From positions 713,501 through 777,500 of the forward strand of contig JAHQRK010000013.1 of the NCBI GenBank assembly GCA_019828595.1: a stretch of DNA of 64,000 nt. The letters run 5' to 3'. The DNA comes from Aphanomyces cochlioides (lineage: Eukaryota; Oomycota; Saprolegniomycetes; Saprolegniales; Verrucalvaceae). The position numbers were made by a program, and so were the translations under genes. The notes beneath the pieces were generated by a model, which saw only the letters and a list, made by a program, of their open reading frames with translations, ran no database searches and had not been told where the DNA came from. Below, in pieces: positions 32,856 through 46,384 of this stretch (within the stretch, counting starts at the first letter, position 1; the number at the start of each line of letters is the position of its first letter).

Positions 32856-35800
32856 ATGGAAGATACAAGCGTCTTCTCGGACGGGACTCTGCCCGAGGGA
32901 CAATTTTTCAACAACGATGGCACCATCTACAAGGTTGACTTGCGTGCCAACCGAGAGGAATTGTCTGAATTGATTTACGAAGAGGACGATGGATGTAGAC
33001 GGGGGTCACCAACTGGTGGTGCGCCAAACTCCTGTAGCAGCGTCTGTTGTGGATTCAGCTTTCAATATAGCCGCAGTGGCGCGTTCGACGACTCGTCCTA
33101 TCTTGGACGATGCCCCAACGTTTACCGTCAGGGATACCCCCGACATTTCGCTGCATCCTGGTGTCAGACCCCCGTCATACTCTTCGGTCTTGCCTAACTT
33201 GGCAGGTCCAGCAACTATTGCGTTTGCAAATATATCGGCGCAAGATCAATCGCGCCATCAAAATTACCATATACATTACAACGATGAATCGTCTGAGCTG
33301 CGCTATGAACGAATCATGAGAGAAGAACAGCTTCGAACCCAAACCGCTGAGTTGGCTCGTCAAACCGTGAAATCTGAAGCCATGCAACAAGCTGGAATCG
33401 CGCTTGAGCAAGAGCTGGAGGCAGCCCGCGGTGACAGGGAGGCCCATGAAGCTCGCGCGAGGCACTCTGAAGATTTAGTCAAGGCAGCGCAAGCTCAATC
33501 TAATGCTATGTACCAAGCTGGCGCAGCATTAGAGCAGCAGGTTAAAGCGACGCAAATGGCCAAGGAAGCCGAAGAAAAGCGTGCCCGCCATGCCGAAGAA
33601 ACGGCTAGGACAGCGCAGTTCAGTCATCAGAAGGCTCAAGAAGGCTATGAGATGATGCTTGATGTCGTGCGCCGGTTGGAGCTACAAATTGAGGAATTGC
33701 GCCATTGCGAAGCGACATGGGGTGCAATTGACGCGGCACGCCATGAAGCACTTAAGCGAGAACGTGAAAGCCACGCTGGGTATGTCAAACCGGAGATCGG
33801 AGCAAATCGGGGTGCCAGTCTGCCTCCTCAACCGCCCAATTCTTGGTCCTCTGGACTTGGAAACAATCAGCCGCCTCGTGCAAACTCTACTCTACTAAGT
33901 GGTTTCGCTGCTCCAAAACCGCCACGATACACGGGCTACTCGTTGCCGGAACGGAAGGCTTTCGCTCGCGCGTACTTTGAGTATTGCAATGAATTCGCTG
34001 AAGCGGCCACCCAGCTTGGCACAAGGATTGGCATTCGTCCAATTGGAACATGCATAGAAGCCAAGGCCAAGGACTTTGCCATTACGTTTCATTTGCGCAA
34101 GTCTCCCGAGTCTGTGACCAACAATGACTTGTATGCGTACTTCCAAGCTGCTCTAGACCACCGCCCGATCAATCCGTCGGAGCTAATTCAGAAGCTAAGT
34201 CGCACCGTGATCATGAACGAATCAGAGCTGGACGAAGACTTGGTGTTTGATAAGTGGGTTCACGATTATTCAATGTTTTTAGAAAAGCACAACCTTCGAG
34301 GATATCGCAACAAGCATCCGAAGCCGTTGGTGAAGGCCCTTATTGAAGGTATTCGCCCCGATGACTTGCGCCAACAGATCAAGTCAAGTCTCGAATTAGA
34401 GAACAAGCACATGCGGAATTCCGTCATGATGTTTTTCGACTTTGTGAAGGTGGCCCTGGGTCACCAACGTCAGCTGATGCGCGCCAAGAAACTGCACGTA
34501 GCGCTGAAATCGACAGAAGCCGAAACTCCAAATCGCAGACAAGCCCGAGCTCTCAAGGCTGCCCCTGCTGCTGCGAACGCGGGATCTCCGGCGGCAGTTG
34601 TCGCCAAAGTCAATAAGATTGTTTGCTGGGGCTGCGGAGGTCCCCACAATATGCGCGTATGCGAAGTGACCTCAGAGGCCGAACGGAAGTCTATTCGCGA
34701 GCGCAAGGCTGCCGAGCGCAAGCCTACCAAAAATGTCAAGTCATTACGTTGGCCTTCTTCTGCTCCTGCCGATGGTAGTTGCTGGGCCACAGTCCCTGAT
34801 TCCGGTCTTGACAAACCCTTTTTGGCGCTTATGGACTCTGGCAGTGATGCACCGACAATTTTATCGCATGGACTCTTTGATGCTCTCAACCAGAGTCAGT
34901 TGTCCCGGATGCAGTCATTCAAGCTGCCACGTTCACAAATCATGCACGGATTTGGCAATGTGCCCCTTTCGTTGGACACGCATGTTGTTGTACCGGAGCT
35001 GGTGTTGCGAGTTGGCGGTGCGTCGATTACTCTGCGCAATGTTAGCGCTTGGGTCGATCCTACAGATACTGCTGTCGGTGTCACGATCGGCCGTCCCATT
35101 ATGAAGGCTCTCGGCTATTCTACTGAAGCTCTTTTGATCGATGCTGCACGCCTTCTTGAGGTCATTGACTTGTCCGATATTTCTGTTTTAGACAATGAGT
35201 CCTCCGCCGTATGCCGAGCTCTTCGTGCTCTTAACTCTCATTTAGAGACGGATGATGTTGATCTTGATGATGAAGACGACGTGCAGCCAAACTCTGTCAC
35301 TGAGGTCTTGATGGCCAAAGTCCTCGAAGCTCAAGCAGCCGGGTTAACTGTCTCAGGTGCTGCGAAATTGTCTGCGATGTTGCTCAAATACGTGGACGTC
35401 TTCCGCCTCACATTTCAACATGACCCTCCGATTGCTGTCGATCCCTTGGAAGTGCGTTTTAAGCAAGACGCCACACCCACCGTGTGCAAAGCGCGCCGAT
35501 ATTCGCCGATCCAAACCGATTTCCTCCGAAAACACCTTGCCGAGATTGTGGATGCTGGTTTAGGCCGCCGCACTACGCGGTCTCGTTGGTCGTCACCGCC
35601 TCGCAATGTTCCAAAGAAGGATGGCTCGTTCCGCATGACTATCGACACTCGAGGTCCTAACTCTCAAACGGAACCGATGCATTGGCCGATGCCCGTACTT
35701 GAAGTTGTCATGGCTCGTCTTATGGGCAAGTCGTGCTTCTTTGCGGTAGACTGGTTCAAAGGGTATTGGCAGCTCCCGCTGCACCCAGCCTCGCGCGAAG

Positions 35801-38446
35801 CGTATACGATTATGGGAGTTGATGAAATGGTCGAGTCTAATCGCGTGCTAATGGGCCAAAGCGATGCGGTAGCTTACTGTCAAGCAACCGCCCAACAAAT
35901 CTACGGGGAGAGGTATGGTAGAGGCATTGAAGCATGGCTGGACGATGCTCTCGGAAGTGCCTCATCCGAGTCAGAATTGCTAGATCTGCTGAGCTGGCTG
36001 TTGCAGCGGTGTGTGCTGTTTGGACTGAAGCTAAACCCTTCGAAGTGCGATTTCTTTTCGACTGAAGTGGTCTGGTGTGGCAAGCGAATTTCAAGCCAAG
36101 GCATCTCGCACGATCCGAAGCGCATTGCTGGACTCACACAGTTACAGACCCCTGTCACAGCTCAAGACCTGCAACAGTTTGTGTGCGCGATGAATTGGAT
36201 GCGGCAATCGATTCCAAAGTTTTCAGAGCTTGTAGCACCATTAGCTAGCCTACTCGAGTCTGTTTGCACTAAGACCAACTCACGCAAGAAATCGCAACTG
36301 GTTCGATATGCCCTCTGTGATTAAGGCTGGGCAGAAGCTCATAATGTAGCGTTCGACCAATGCAAGAAAGCTCTTCAAGACATGGCGATCTTGTCGCACC
36401 CTGATCCGAACAAGACTTTTTGCTTGTACACCGATGCCAGTTTAGTGCTGTGCTGACCCAAATTCCCCCAGAGCACGAGCGATTGCCCGTCGTTGAGCAA
36501 AATCATCAGGCATTAGCTTTCCTAAGTGGCTCGTTCAAAGGCGCGAGTTCTCGATGGTCAACCATCGAAAAGGAAGCGTTTGCTATCGTGCAGTCATGCA
36601 AGAGATTGGATTAGCTACTGCAGAGACCGGGAGGATTTGTCATTTACACCGACCACCGCAATCTTCAATTTATTTTTGGGCAAGAACCACAACAAAATCA
36701 TCCGCGGTACCTAGCCGATAAGTTAGCCCGTTGGGCTGTGGCGCTGTCTGCATTCCTATATCGAATTCACCATGTTCCTGGCGAAGACAATGCATGGGGT
36801 GATCTATTATCGCGATGGGGTAATGCTGAAGCCTCTGGAACGCCTGCTGTTTGGATCCTTGATGATACGGATACGCCAGCCAAAGGCCACGTCAAGCGCT
36901 TAGTGAAGCTGCCTTTGCCCGTGGTATCGCCTCTATCTGACAAGTTTGAGTGGCTTTCTATGGAAGCTATCAAAGCCACACAAGTCGAGTGGCCACGGGA
37001 ACGTGCTAAACTGAAGAACAAACTGGAACCTGACTCAGTGAATGGTGTATTGCGCCTGGAGAACCGAATTTGGATTCCCAATGCTGCTCTTGATTTGCAA
37101 CTATCACTGCTGGTGATTGCTCATGCCGGTGCTATGGGTCATCGTGGTGGTAAAGCAACAGCACAAGCACTCAAGGAGTTGTTTGTGTGGAAAGGCCTCG
37201 AAAAGGACGCCCAAGCATTTGTCAACAATTGTTTGCAATGCATGTGTGTTAATGGTGAAATGGTGCCGCGTCCACTTGGTGAAGCTCTTCACGCCGTCGA
37301 ACCAAATCGATTGATTCACTGTGATTTTCTATCGATGCCAAATGGCTATGTTCATGTCATCGTGGATGATGCCTCCCGACTATGTCAACTCACTTGGCAC
37401 GACGGCTGCAAAGCCATCGATATGGTTGCAGCCATGCAACAATGGTTTGCGATGTTTGGCATAGTTGGTCACTGGATGTCTGACCAGGGACCTCATTACA
37501 AAAATTCTGTGACTGAAGAGCTTCGCCGGATTTATGGCGCTGCCCACAGTTTTTCTCCCGCACATTGCCCGTGGGCTAACGGCACTGTCGAGGTTATGAT
37601 GCGATCCATCCGCAAGACCATGCGTACAATTTTGGCTGAACTTAAATGTCCTCCAGAAGATGCAAAAAACCTCTTGCCGGTGATCCAACATGCTCTGAAC
37701 CATACGCCAAGCTCTAAGCTTGGTGGCCGCTCGCCCATCACTGCGATGACCATGCTGCCTCCAAGTAATGCTTTGTCTGCTTTTTTATCCGACAGAGAAG
37801 TACTTGAAATCGATCAAGACATGCTTGAGAAGTGGCGCGAGTCGATATGGCTGGAATTGGCTGAAGCTCGAGATCAACTTCACCGTTCGGTTGCCAAGAA
37901 CGCCGCCACCAAACGAGATCGTGAACGCAATCGGCGAAACAGAAAAAATGGGATGCGGATGCCTTACCTTGATATTGGCGACTATGTCTTGGTTGGGAAA
38001 GTCTCCCAAGGTTTCCGCAATAAGTTGTCTGTGTCATGGTTCGGACCTCGTCGAATTATCAAGGCCCACTCCGACTGGCTGTTTGATGTGGAAGATCTTC
38101 GTGATGGCAGCAAGACTCAGCATCATATTAGTCGTCTGAAGCTATATGCTGCAAAAGATGCGGAGGTGACCCAAGATCTACTAGATCATGTGGCATATGC
38201 CGATGGTGGTCACATTGTTGAAGATTTTTGCGATTGCAAGTTCGACCGCAACCGCAAACTCTGGGTCCTTCTGGTTAAATGGCGTGCCTCGAGGAGGTTG
38301 AGAATTCGTGGGAGCCAGTCGACATCATGCTCGAGGATGTGCCCAACATGGTCAAAGCATTTGTTGTCAATCATGCCCTCAGATCCCCAATCGTCAAGAA
38401 ACTCGCCGACATCTACTCCTTGTTGCCAAGCCCGCGGCGTCCCTAG
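32856..38446 (+). pseudogene. Gypsy-2 gag-pol polyprotein, four or more lesions
   Basis: gag starts at ATG 32,856 (MEDTSVFSDGTLPEG) and shifts frame near 32,990 into the long frame to 36,324. That frame holds an alanine/glutamate-rich coiled coil, the zinc knuckle CWGCGGPHNMRVC, the protease LMDSGSDAPTILS, and a reverse transcriptase with VPKKDGSFRMTID and AWLDDALGSA in place of YxDD. An in-frame TAA at 36,322 and a shift near 36,440 break RNase H (LYTDAS). The frame from about 36,615 restores RNase H, the HHCC zinc domain (HAGAMGHRGG ... CLQCMC) and integrase with HCDFLSM, MSDQGPHYKN and NGTVEVMMRS (D, D, E present). A final one-base loss near 38,288 lies in a chromodomain (LVKWR ... LEEVENSWEPVD); the stop is at 38,446. 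Confidence 0.88.
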
Positions 38447-38462
38447 CGGAATTTGGGGGCTC

Positions 38463-38708
38463 TGTTGTGCGTCAGTCGTCGAGTCTCTGGTATTCATATG
38501 CATTCTCGACCCCCATATGCATTCTTTAGGTTCTTCTCATCCCTTTTCCACATGTTGGTCTGGATGTCCTCAGTAGAAATGGCACAAATTGTCCAACCTA
38601 CCTCAGTTTTTCTCTTACCTACTCGTGCGCAAGTCTTCTTGCTTGTGCACAAGCTCGTGAGTCTGTGAGTCCGTCGCCCAGCAACTGCCAAGCGCCGAAC
38701 ATACATCA
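38463..38708 (+). repeat. Gypsy-2 3' LTR
   Basis: Starts TGTTGTGCGTCAGTCGTCG after a G-rich tract (ATTTGGGGGCTC) and ends CATACATCA. 246 bp, near-identical to the 5' copy. Confidence 0.9.
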
Positions 38709-39062
38709 ACATGGAGTTTGGCGCATCTTGGTTGATCTGCTGGATTGGCATCTTAACGAGCATGATGTACGAATGAAATCGTTGTTAGCATCGCCCTCGA
38801 CTCGATTTCATATCGCTAGGTGTCAACTTACGAACGAGTGGATACCGATCTACTTGCACGAGATAGGATACCCAGGTTTTTTGGACTGATCTTTTGAATT
38901 CTGTGAGATTTGTACGAGCTATCGCACTGAAGGAAGCACAAAATGAACGCTCTGGGCAGAGTGAACATTTTCTTGACAGCTTGAAGCCGGAAGGTAAAGC
39001 CATTTTAGAAAAAGAAGAGGCATGCTTGTCTGATTATAAGAGTTTAGAAGTATTATCGATTT
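38709..39062 (+). pseudogene. Unknown gene fragment cut by Gypsy-2
   Basis: Immediately after the LTR the + strand reads VWRILVDLLDWHLNEHDVRM and continues to GYPGF. A one-base loss in a T run at about 38,876-38,881 then shifts the frame to FWTDLLNSVRFVRAIALKEA and on to DYKSLEVLSI* at 39,062. Composition is protein-like, about 115 residues, helical and charged. I recognise no family. No 5' part is found left of Gypsy-2 on this strand. It could also be chance. Confidence 0.35.
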
Positions 39063-39739
39063 GATTCAGTTCGGTTCCCATCGCAAATCGATCCCATTGG
39101 TCTATATACAAATTTTCGGAATTTTGAGACATAAATGAATTTCGTGAGTGGTGGATAAAATTAGCCAATCAAAAGCTCTCATATTCTTAGGTTCAATTCG
39201 AGGAATCACTCCAAATTGGCAAATATCGAGCAAATCGACAATTTGATACAAATTCCCACGTCCTGCGCAATCGAATCACTAAAGTCGAATCGCGCCGCCA
39301 ATCGATCACGCATCTGATTGGATAAAAATATATTAGAAATTGATTTGATTGGTCAAGTATAAACAACAATGTTGAGACACCCCTGAACCATCATCGATCA
39401 TGCTCCTTTGTCCACGTTCGTCCGCTCATGCAGACAGACGAGATGATCCAAAATACTCTTAAGGAAGCCGCGAGGAGCGTGTGACGCAAGATACGGCTGT
39501 TTTGATTTAGCAAAATGCTCACTAACTTCTCAACATGTACGATTTTACAAATTCTGGATGAAATAGTGGGTTAAAAGCGACAAAGCATTGGATTTTGCTC
39601 GTCACAACGATGAATAATGCCCATCCCAATGGCCGGGATAGGGACAAGGACGAGACTCCTTCTTGCTGTCCTCATCCTCACATTTGCTTACAACGTCCCT
39701 ATGCCGACTGAACATGGGGACTATAATAGAACATTTTGA
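39063..39739. other. AT-rich intergenic stretch
   Basis: No open frame above background, no inverted repeat and no RNA gene recognised. It separates the Gypsy-2 flank from the SANT-like relic. Confidence 0.4.
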
Positions 39740-40290
39740 TTGGCTTGTCCCAAGCATATATCGAGCGATTATTGGGCGATCCCTATCGCATTTGAGGATT
39801 TTCTTGCGATGGGGCAAGGCGTCAAGTGGGTCCAAGAAGACGACAAAGCTCTGTGCACAGCGTGGCTGCGCGAGCCACTGAAAACGCAGCCCGTGGTTCG
39901 GACCAGACTTCAAGCGACTTCTGGGATGCAATTTTTGACGGATTCCATGCTCAATCAAGACCACCTCGTACTCGAAAGGCACTACGAAATCGTTGGAGCT
40001 GTATCAGCCATGATGTCAGCAAGTTTGTGGGCATCTACTGTCAAGCCGAAAGGAACAGGAGAAGCGGTTGCTCCCTCGATGACATCATGGCTGATGCAGC
40101 AATGATATATTCCGACCGCTACAGCCGTCCGTTTGACTGGGTTCCCACATTGTATAGAGAGGACTATGGTTGCAATTTCGTCGTCCATAATATGGACGAC
40201 GCATCTATGATGATGTTATCATCATACTCTTCGCTTGAAGAGGAGGAATTGTCCGAAAACGGACCCACGTCAAGGTTGACACTCGTTTGA
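39740..40290 (+). pseudogene. Harbinger-type Myb/SANT-like accessory protein relic
   Basis: Signature of the plant-type Harbinger companion: GQGVKWVQEDDKALCTAWL (Myb-like start) in one frame. After a shift near 39,880 the second frame gives SDQTSSDFWDAIFDGFHAQS, RTRKALRNRWSCISHDVSKF and VGIYCQAE, then a C-terminal part ending ENGPTSRLTLV. The order (WxxxxDxxLCxAWL, QTSxxFW, RxxxxLxxRWSxIxxDVSKFxG) is diagnostic of that family. There is no transposase next to it, so it is an orphan. A similar partner lies at 60.1-60.7 kb. Confidence 0.72.
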
Positions 40291-40340
40291 GTGTCGTAAG
40301 ATCCAACGAACGCATCGCCGGAATTCATGAGTCAGTCTCA

Positions 40341-41059
<719 letters not shown>

Positions 41060-41622
41060 GATTGAGTAGGATGCAATTTCAAAAATGAGACCTGCAACGA
41101 AACGTGGACATCCGACAGTCCATGGACTTTCTGTAGTTCGATGATAGAGATCAACATTCGTTGACGAATGGGAGGAGCGGACTTTCCACATGGCTTTCCA
41201 GGAGGATTATGTTGACATGGGACACATCGAAAACAAGTGCAGACAAAAGTCACTGTCGTGGATTACGATGGCGCGCCTCTATGCTATATTGGCATGGTTA
41301 CGTTAATGACGCAAAAATGTAGGTGAAGGCGTGGAGCGCAGGTTTAGACCACAAGCCTCCTGTGCCATCGTCCGAAGCACTGAATGCAGAGACACAACGT
41401 CTAGGAAGTAGTAGTAGCATATATTGTGCTTTTGCTGTAAATGTCTACTTTTTGCGTGATTTCTCAATTTCAGCACAATGACGCCTTGAACCGGGCCAGA
41501 GGGAAAATATGGCGATAAGCTTCTTTAAATCGGGTCCGTCCTACTCTACTATTACTTATCATCAATTCTAAGGGCATTTCTTACGGTTGTCCCCATCCCT
41601 AAAAATATAGTGAGTAGGCCAT
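41060..41622. other. Non-coding junction left of the palindrome
   Basis: Upstream of the OYE pseudogene and outside the inverted repeat. No gene or repeat is seen. Identity with the right arm begins at 41,623, after a short GGCCA match and one mismatch. Confidence 0.4.
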
Positions 41623-42106
41623 GAAGTGGCTAAATCCCATGTATTTGGAAGTTAAGATGGCTCTGTGCGGATGGGCATAAGTGTGTCAAAAACTGTGAAG
41701 TAGAGAAATGTAAACCGCGCGTCCTTTTATTTAGATCAAGATCTATCGATTGCGCGGGTTGCATTGACCTAATATATAATCCAGATATGAGTCATGCTTG
41801 GTCGAAGTGACTCCAAATTTTGGTAGTCTTTAGGCGTGTTGCTTGTGAAAACTGTAATCACAGCTGTCCAGGCACCTGGTCCTCAAGGAAACGACGAGAA
41901 GAAGATGCCAAGGAGCTGACATATCCGCTACGCTACGACCTCGGTCAGCAAGGTTATATCCGCGGGAAGATATGCCTAGAGAGACACAAGCGTGTAGATC
42001 TCTGAAGCCATCTCTTTGATACTGCGATTGCTACACGCTCGCCAGATATCCCTGAGATGTTTTCAGGTAGGAAGTCGACGATGAAACTTTGGATTTGATG
42101 AGATTA

Positions 42107-42914
<808 letters not shown>

Positions 42915-43104
42915 TCAATTGATTGACCTACCAAATCAAAAGGAAAAAAGACTACAGGTCCGAATGGCGGTACCTGATGGGTAAGATAGACAGATTTCGC
43001 AATTCCACCTCTCCCACACCCTACCCGTACATTTGTTTGTGGCAACGGGAATGGCAAGTCATGTTTTCATCATTTCGCAAATATGACAGTTCCATAAACT
43101 ATAA

Positions 43105-44179
43105 ATGAAACGACGTTCCGTTATTGTGGCTTCAGCGTTGTGTTGTCTTTATGTCGTCGCAAATGCAAGACTCCTTCCTAGCTCTCTCCGTGTACAAATG
43201 GGCAATGAGAAAGTTCAAGAATGCAGAAAGAGTATTAGAGATTCTGGAAGCTTCATGTGTATGCCCAGTCGAAAGACCAATTGTGCCATCAACGCGATTC
43301 TGCCTGGACTTTTTGTGATGGCGACTTGAAATTACAATTGCGATTTGACAGAAAAGGCATTGTACGCTTGGTTTCTCTACTTCGAATCCCACACATCGTT
43401 ATTACCTCGCATCGGGATCGTGTATTTGGCGTCGAAACCTTTTGTATCATGTTGCATCGGCTTAGTTATCCCACAAAATACTACGCTATGATGGCCAAAT
43501 TCGGTCGCGCCAGAGAACAGCTTTGCAGAATCTTTGTTTTCATGGTGGACTTGATCTATACGACGTGGAAAGGCACCATCTACTGCAACTTGGACATACT
43601 CAGCAATCGAATAGACAGGTACGCTCAAGCCATTTTCGATGCAGGTTCACCAATGCGAAATATCTGGGCTTTTCCAGACGGGACGAAGATCGAATCGTGC
43701 CGCAAGGTTTGACAACACCCGACGGCTTGTGTATCCATTTCTATGGCCCTATCGTTGGAAGTAGGCATGACAGTACACTCTTGCGTCAGAGCAAATTGCT
43801 ACAATTCTTTGAAAATCACCTCGATGTATTCAACGGCTACTGCATTTATGGTGACCCAGCTTATCCCATTTCAAAATGGATCGTATCGGGATTCAAAGGC
43901 AACAACTTATCGCCCCTTCACTTGGAATTTAATAAAGCAATGAGTCAATTACGCATCAGTGTAGAGTGGAATTTTGGTCGCATGAAGGCACTTTGGGCTT
44001 TCATAACCTTCAAGATGCAGCAAAAAGTAATGCTCTCAGCAGTTGGGAAGATGGTCAATGTTACAATGTTCTTAACAAATTGTCATTGCTGTTTCAAGAA
44101 GGAAAATCAAATATCGCGCTATTTTCATATGGATCCTCCATCGTTGGAAGAATATTTGGCATGCCCGAATAGCGATTAA
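43105..44179 (+). pseudogene. Harbinger-4 transposase, internal deletion and frameshifts
   Basis: Homologous to the intact Harbinger-1 transposase. The N terminus is split over frames (43,124-43,318 with SVCPVERPIVP-like sequence, then 43,320-43,712). FPDGTKIESCRKV holds the first Asp; right after it about 30 residues present in Harbinger-1 are missing and the frame changes. The rest (43,713-44,179) has GSRHDSTLLRQSKLL (second Asp), IYGDPAYPISKW, SVEWNFGRMKALWAF (Glu) and the tail PPSLEEYL. Inactive. Confidence 0.85.
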
Positions 44180-44313
44180 GTTGGTTCTTAGATATTCCTA
44201 TGATGACATGAATACATGTGTATTTGAGAAGCGTTGATTATTCTAGCCTCTCTTTGAATCAGCTAAAGCCTTGATGAGTGTCATGATTTTATCACTCTCG
44301 ATTTGGGCTAATT

Positions 44314-44976
44314 TCAATTGATGGTCTCATTCAGCAGCCCTGTCTGCAACTCGCTCTTCTCTGTCAAGTTGTTGTTGGATGATGCTGGCTTCAAGCTTGG
44401 CTTTCTTGAACGATTACTCTTTTTCACGTCAATCAGCCTCGCGTTTAGAGTCATGTCAATGGCTGTTGCAAGACTTGACCGCTTGTTTTCGCTCTTGCTG
44501 TCACTCGTTTCGTCTTTTTTTTGTCTCTTGCCAAGAGACTGCAATGCCATGTCACGAATGTAGTGTCCATCCTCCTCGATCTTCATTTGATCTTCCTTGG
44601 CTTGCGCTGATTTAGACTGATCGACAGCCTTTGCTTCATCAACTAGTTCTAGCACGTTGTCGAGCAATTGAATTTTCTCGTCTTCGTCTTCATTCACACC
44701 AGATAACCGAGCACTTGTACGATTAAATGTCTTGTGGGCTTCACAAAGAGAAAGGAAACGATTTTGACATTTTTTACCATCTACCTCTCGTGTGAAGCCA
44801 TCGCAGGTCTTGATCGTCTCAGCCAGGGCTGTCCAGGCATCCGTAAGTCTTCGTGGTCCAGCTGCAAACGGGGCTTCAGCAACCACTTGCTTGAGGAGAA
44901 CTATATCTTCTTCAAGCGTCCAGCTTCGACGCTTCACGGTCTTAGAAGCAGATGCCTGGTTTGTTGTGGCGCTCAT
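44314..44976 (-). CDS. Myb/SANT-like accessory protein of Harbinger-4 (left arm, intact)
   Basis: 220 residues from the ATG at 44,976 (MSATTNQASASKTVKRRSW). A SANT-like domain (RRSWTLEEDIVLLKQVV ... REVDGKKCQNRFLSL) is followed by an acidic and then a Lys/Ser-rich tail. The residues W, L and W/F of the domain and the basic C-terminal helix suit DNA binding. The frame is open here, while the mirror copy is broken by one base, so this arm has the ancestral state. It resembles the Harbinger-1 partner. It converges on the dead transposase with a 134-bp gap. Confidence 0.75.
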   Translation of the reverse strand: MSATTNQASASKTVKRRSWTLEEDIVLLKQVVAEAPFAAGPRRLTDAWTALAETIKTCDGFTREVDGKKCQNRFLSLCEAHKTFNRTSARLSGVNEDEDEKIQLLDNVLELVDEAKAVDQSKSAQAKEDQMKIEEDGHYIRDMALQSLGKRQKKDETSDSKSENKRSSLATAIDMTLNARLIDVKKSNRSRKPSLKPASSNNNLTEKSELQTGLLNETIN

Positions 44977-45288
44977 GGTCGACTTGTTTTGTGGGAATGG
45001 CACATCGTGCCGTAAAATCGAACAAATCCACGGGAAGAAATATTGATTTTAAGAGTTGTGCCGCACATTTATAGAATGTTGAAGTATTTTCTGTGGGAGT
45101 GGCTATGGCATGAGTTGCGAAATCTGCCTGATGTCTGAATATCTCGCGTCGTCAGGGATAAAAACATCGGCGAGCCCAGACGAAGCGACAGTCGTTGAGT
45201 GGTTCGAGAGGACGAAGCCAATGTTCACATTTTGACCGAAAAAAGCAACAAGCGGCGGACGCCAATGCTGAAGGTCTTGACAGTCGTG

Positions 45289-46097
45289 CCAAGGGAGGCA
45301 AGATCTTTTCGCAATTGTGGCATCCTGGTCGTGCGGCCCATCCTGACAACAACAACGGCGTCCAAAACGTCGGTCCATCTGCCATTGCCATCGACGGTGA
45401 AACCCATACGCTTCAAGGCAAACAACGTCATGCTCTGCCTCGTGAATTGACTCTGAACGACATCGTGACGATCGTCGAGCAATTCGGCACGGCCGCCAAG
45501 AATGTCATCGACGTGGCTGGCTTTGATGGCGTCGAGATTCACGGCGCCAATGGGTGTCTCATCGAGCAATTCTTGTCGTCCAGCTCCAACACCCGCACGG
45601 ATCAATACGGTGGCTCTCTTGAGAGCCGAGCTCGCTTCGTGACGGAGGTGGTCCAAGCAGTGACGCAAGCCGTTGGATCGGACAGAGTCGGCATCCACTT
45701 CTCGCCTCTCAGCAGCCTCGACTCGATTGCGGACGACAATCCGCTGGGAATCAGCGAGTATGTCGCGACACTGGCGCAGCGATTCAACTTGGCTTATGTC
45801 CATATTCTCCGCCACGACTTTTTGAATCTTCGTCACGGCGACATTGTCCCCATCTTCCGCAAACATTTCAAGAACGTGCTCATTGCCAATCTCGGATTCG
45901 CCAAGGACGATGCGAATGCTGCGATCGAAGCTGGGTCTGTGGATGCCGTGTCATTCGGTCGACCGTTTATCGCCAACCCAGACTTGGTCGATCGATTTGC
46001 CAAGGATGCTGAGCTCAACACTGCGGACGACTCGACGTTCTACGGCGGTGGGGCCAAGGGCTACACCGACTACCCAACGTTGACGCAAGCTTACTAG
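45289..46097 (+). pseudogene. Old yellow enzyme lacking its N terminus (left arm)
   Basis: OYE homology starts at GGKIFSQLWHPGRAAHPDNN and runs without a break to the C terminus (GAKGYTDYPTLTQAY). It includes HGANGCLIEQF (substrate-binding His/Asn), [14 protein letters not shown] (active-site Tyr) and FGRPFIANPDLVDRFA (FMN phosphate loop). The first 90-100 residues, which contain the PLTR loop and the first FMN contacts, are replaced by unrelated sequence next to Harbinger-4. The frame is open upstream to 45,195, but that part is not OYE. It probably cannot fold into a full barrel, although 270 residues remain undamaged. Confidence 0.82.
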
Positions 46098-46384
46098 CTG
46101 CACATTCACCAACACTAGAGCAAGTGGAGATTTTGACGTAAGCCAAGTAATTCATCAACTTGTTCTCGTGCATTTTGGGTGTTGAACTCCGGGGGTCGGA
46201 CGTCAGTGCCACCTGCATCGAGCAGCACTTGGAAGATCACTAGCGCGTCAGTTCTACAGCGGATTAAGTTGATCGATTGCAAGCTAGCTATATTCGCAAG
46301 TTAGGCTTCAACAGTCGATAAAACGTTTCGACACTTCACTCCTAAAGTTTGGAATTTCAAAGTTGAGCAATTTATTAGTCAAAC
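46098..46384. other. Convergent intergenic spacer between two OYE genes
   Basis: 287 bp between the stop codons of the truncated and the intact OYE. It contains the G5/G4 difference between arms at 46,191-46,195. No gene. Confidence 0.5.

Larger units (their letters stand above)
32571..38708 (+). mobile_element. Gypsy-2 (chromovirus-type LTR retrotransposon)
   Basis: 6,138 bp bounded by LTRs of 245 and 246 bp with TG...CA ends. Interior order: gag, zinc knuckle, aspartic protease, reverse transcriptase, RNase H, integrase, chromodomain. The flanking five bases are ATATC on the left and ACATG on the right, which do not match, so the copy either lost its duplication or was recombined. The LTRs are nearly identical. 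Confidence 0.9.
42991..45126 (+). mobile_element. Harbinger-4 (left arm)
   Basis: 2.1 kb with terminal repeats CAGATTTCGCAA (42,991) and TTGCGAAATCTG (ending 45,126). The transposase is on the + strand and the accessory gene on the - strand, convergent. No clear 3-bp duplication is seen. It lies between two OYE-derived segments of opposite orientation that share almost 200 bp of near-identical sequence. Confidence 0.75.

Noticed and set aside
45225..45866. 213-codon minus-strand frame inside the truncated OYE (and its mirror at 51,292)
   Set aside because: Antisense shadow of OYE codons; the plus frame has clear OYE motifs.
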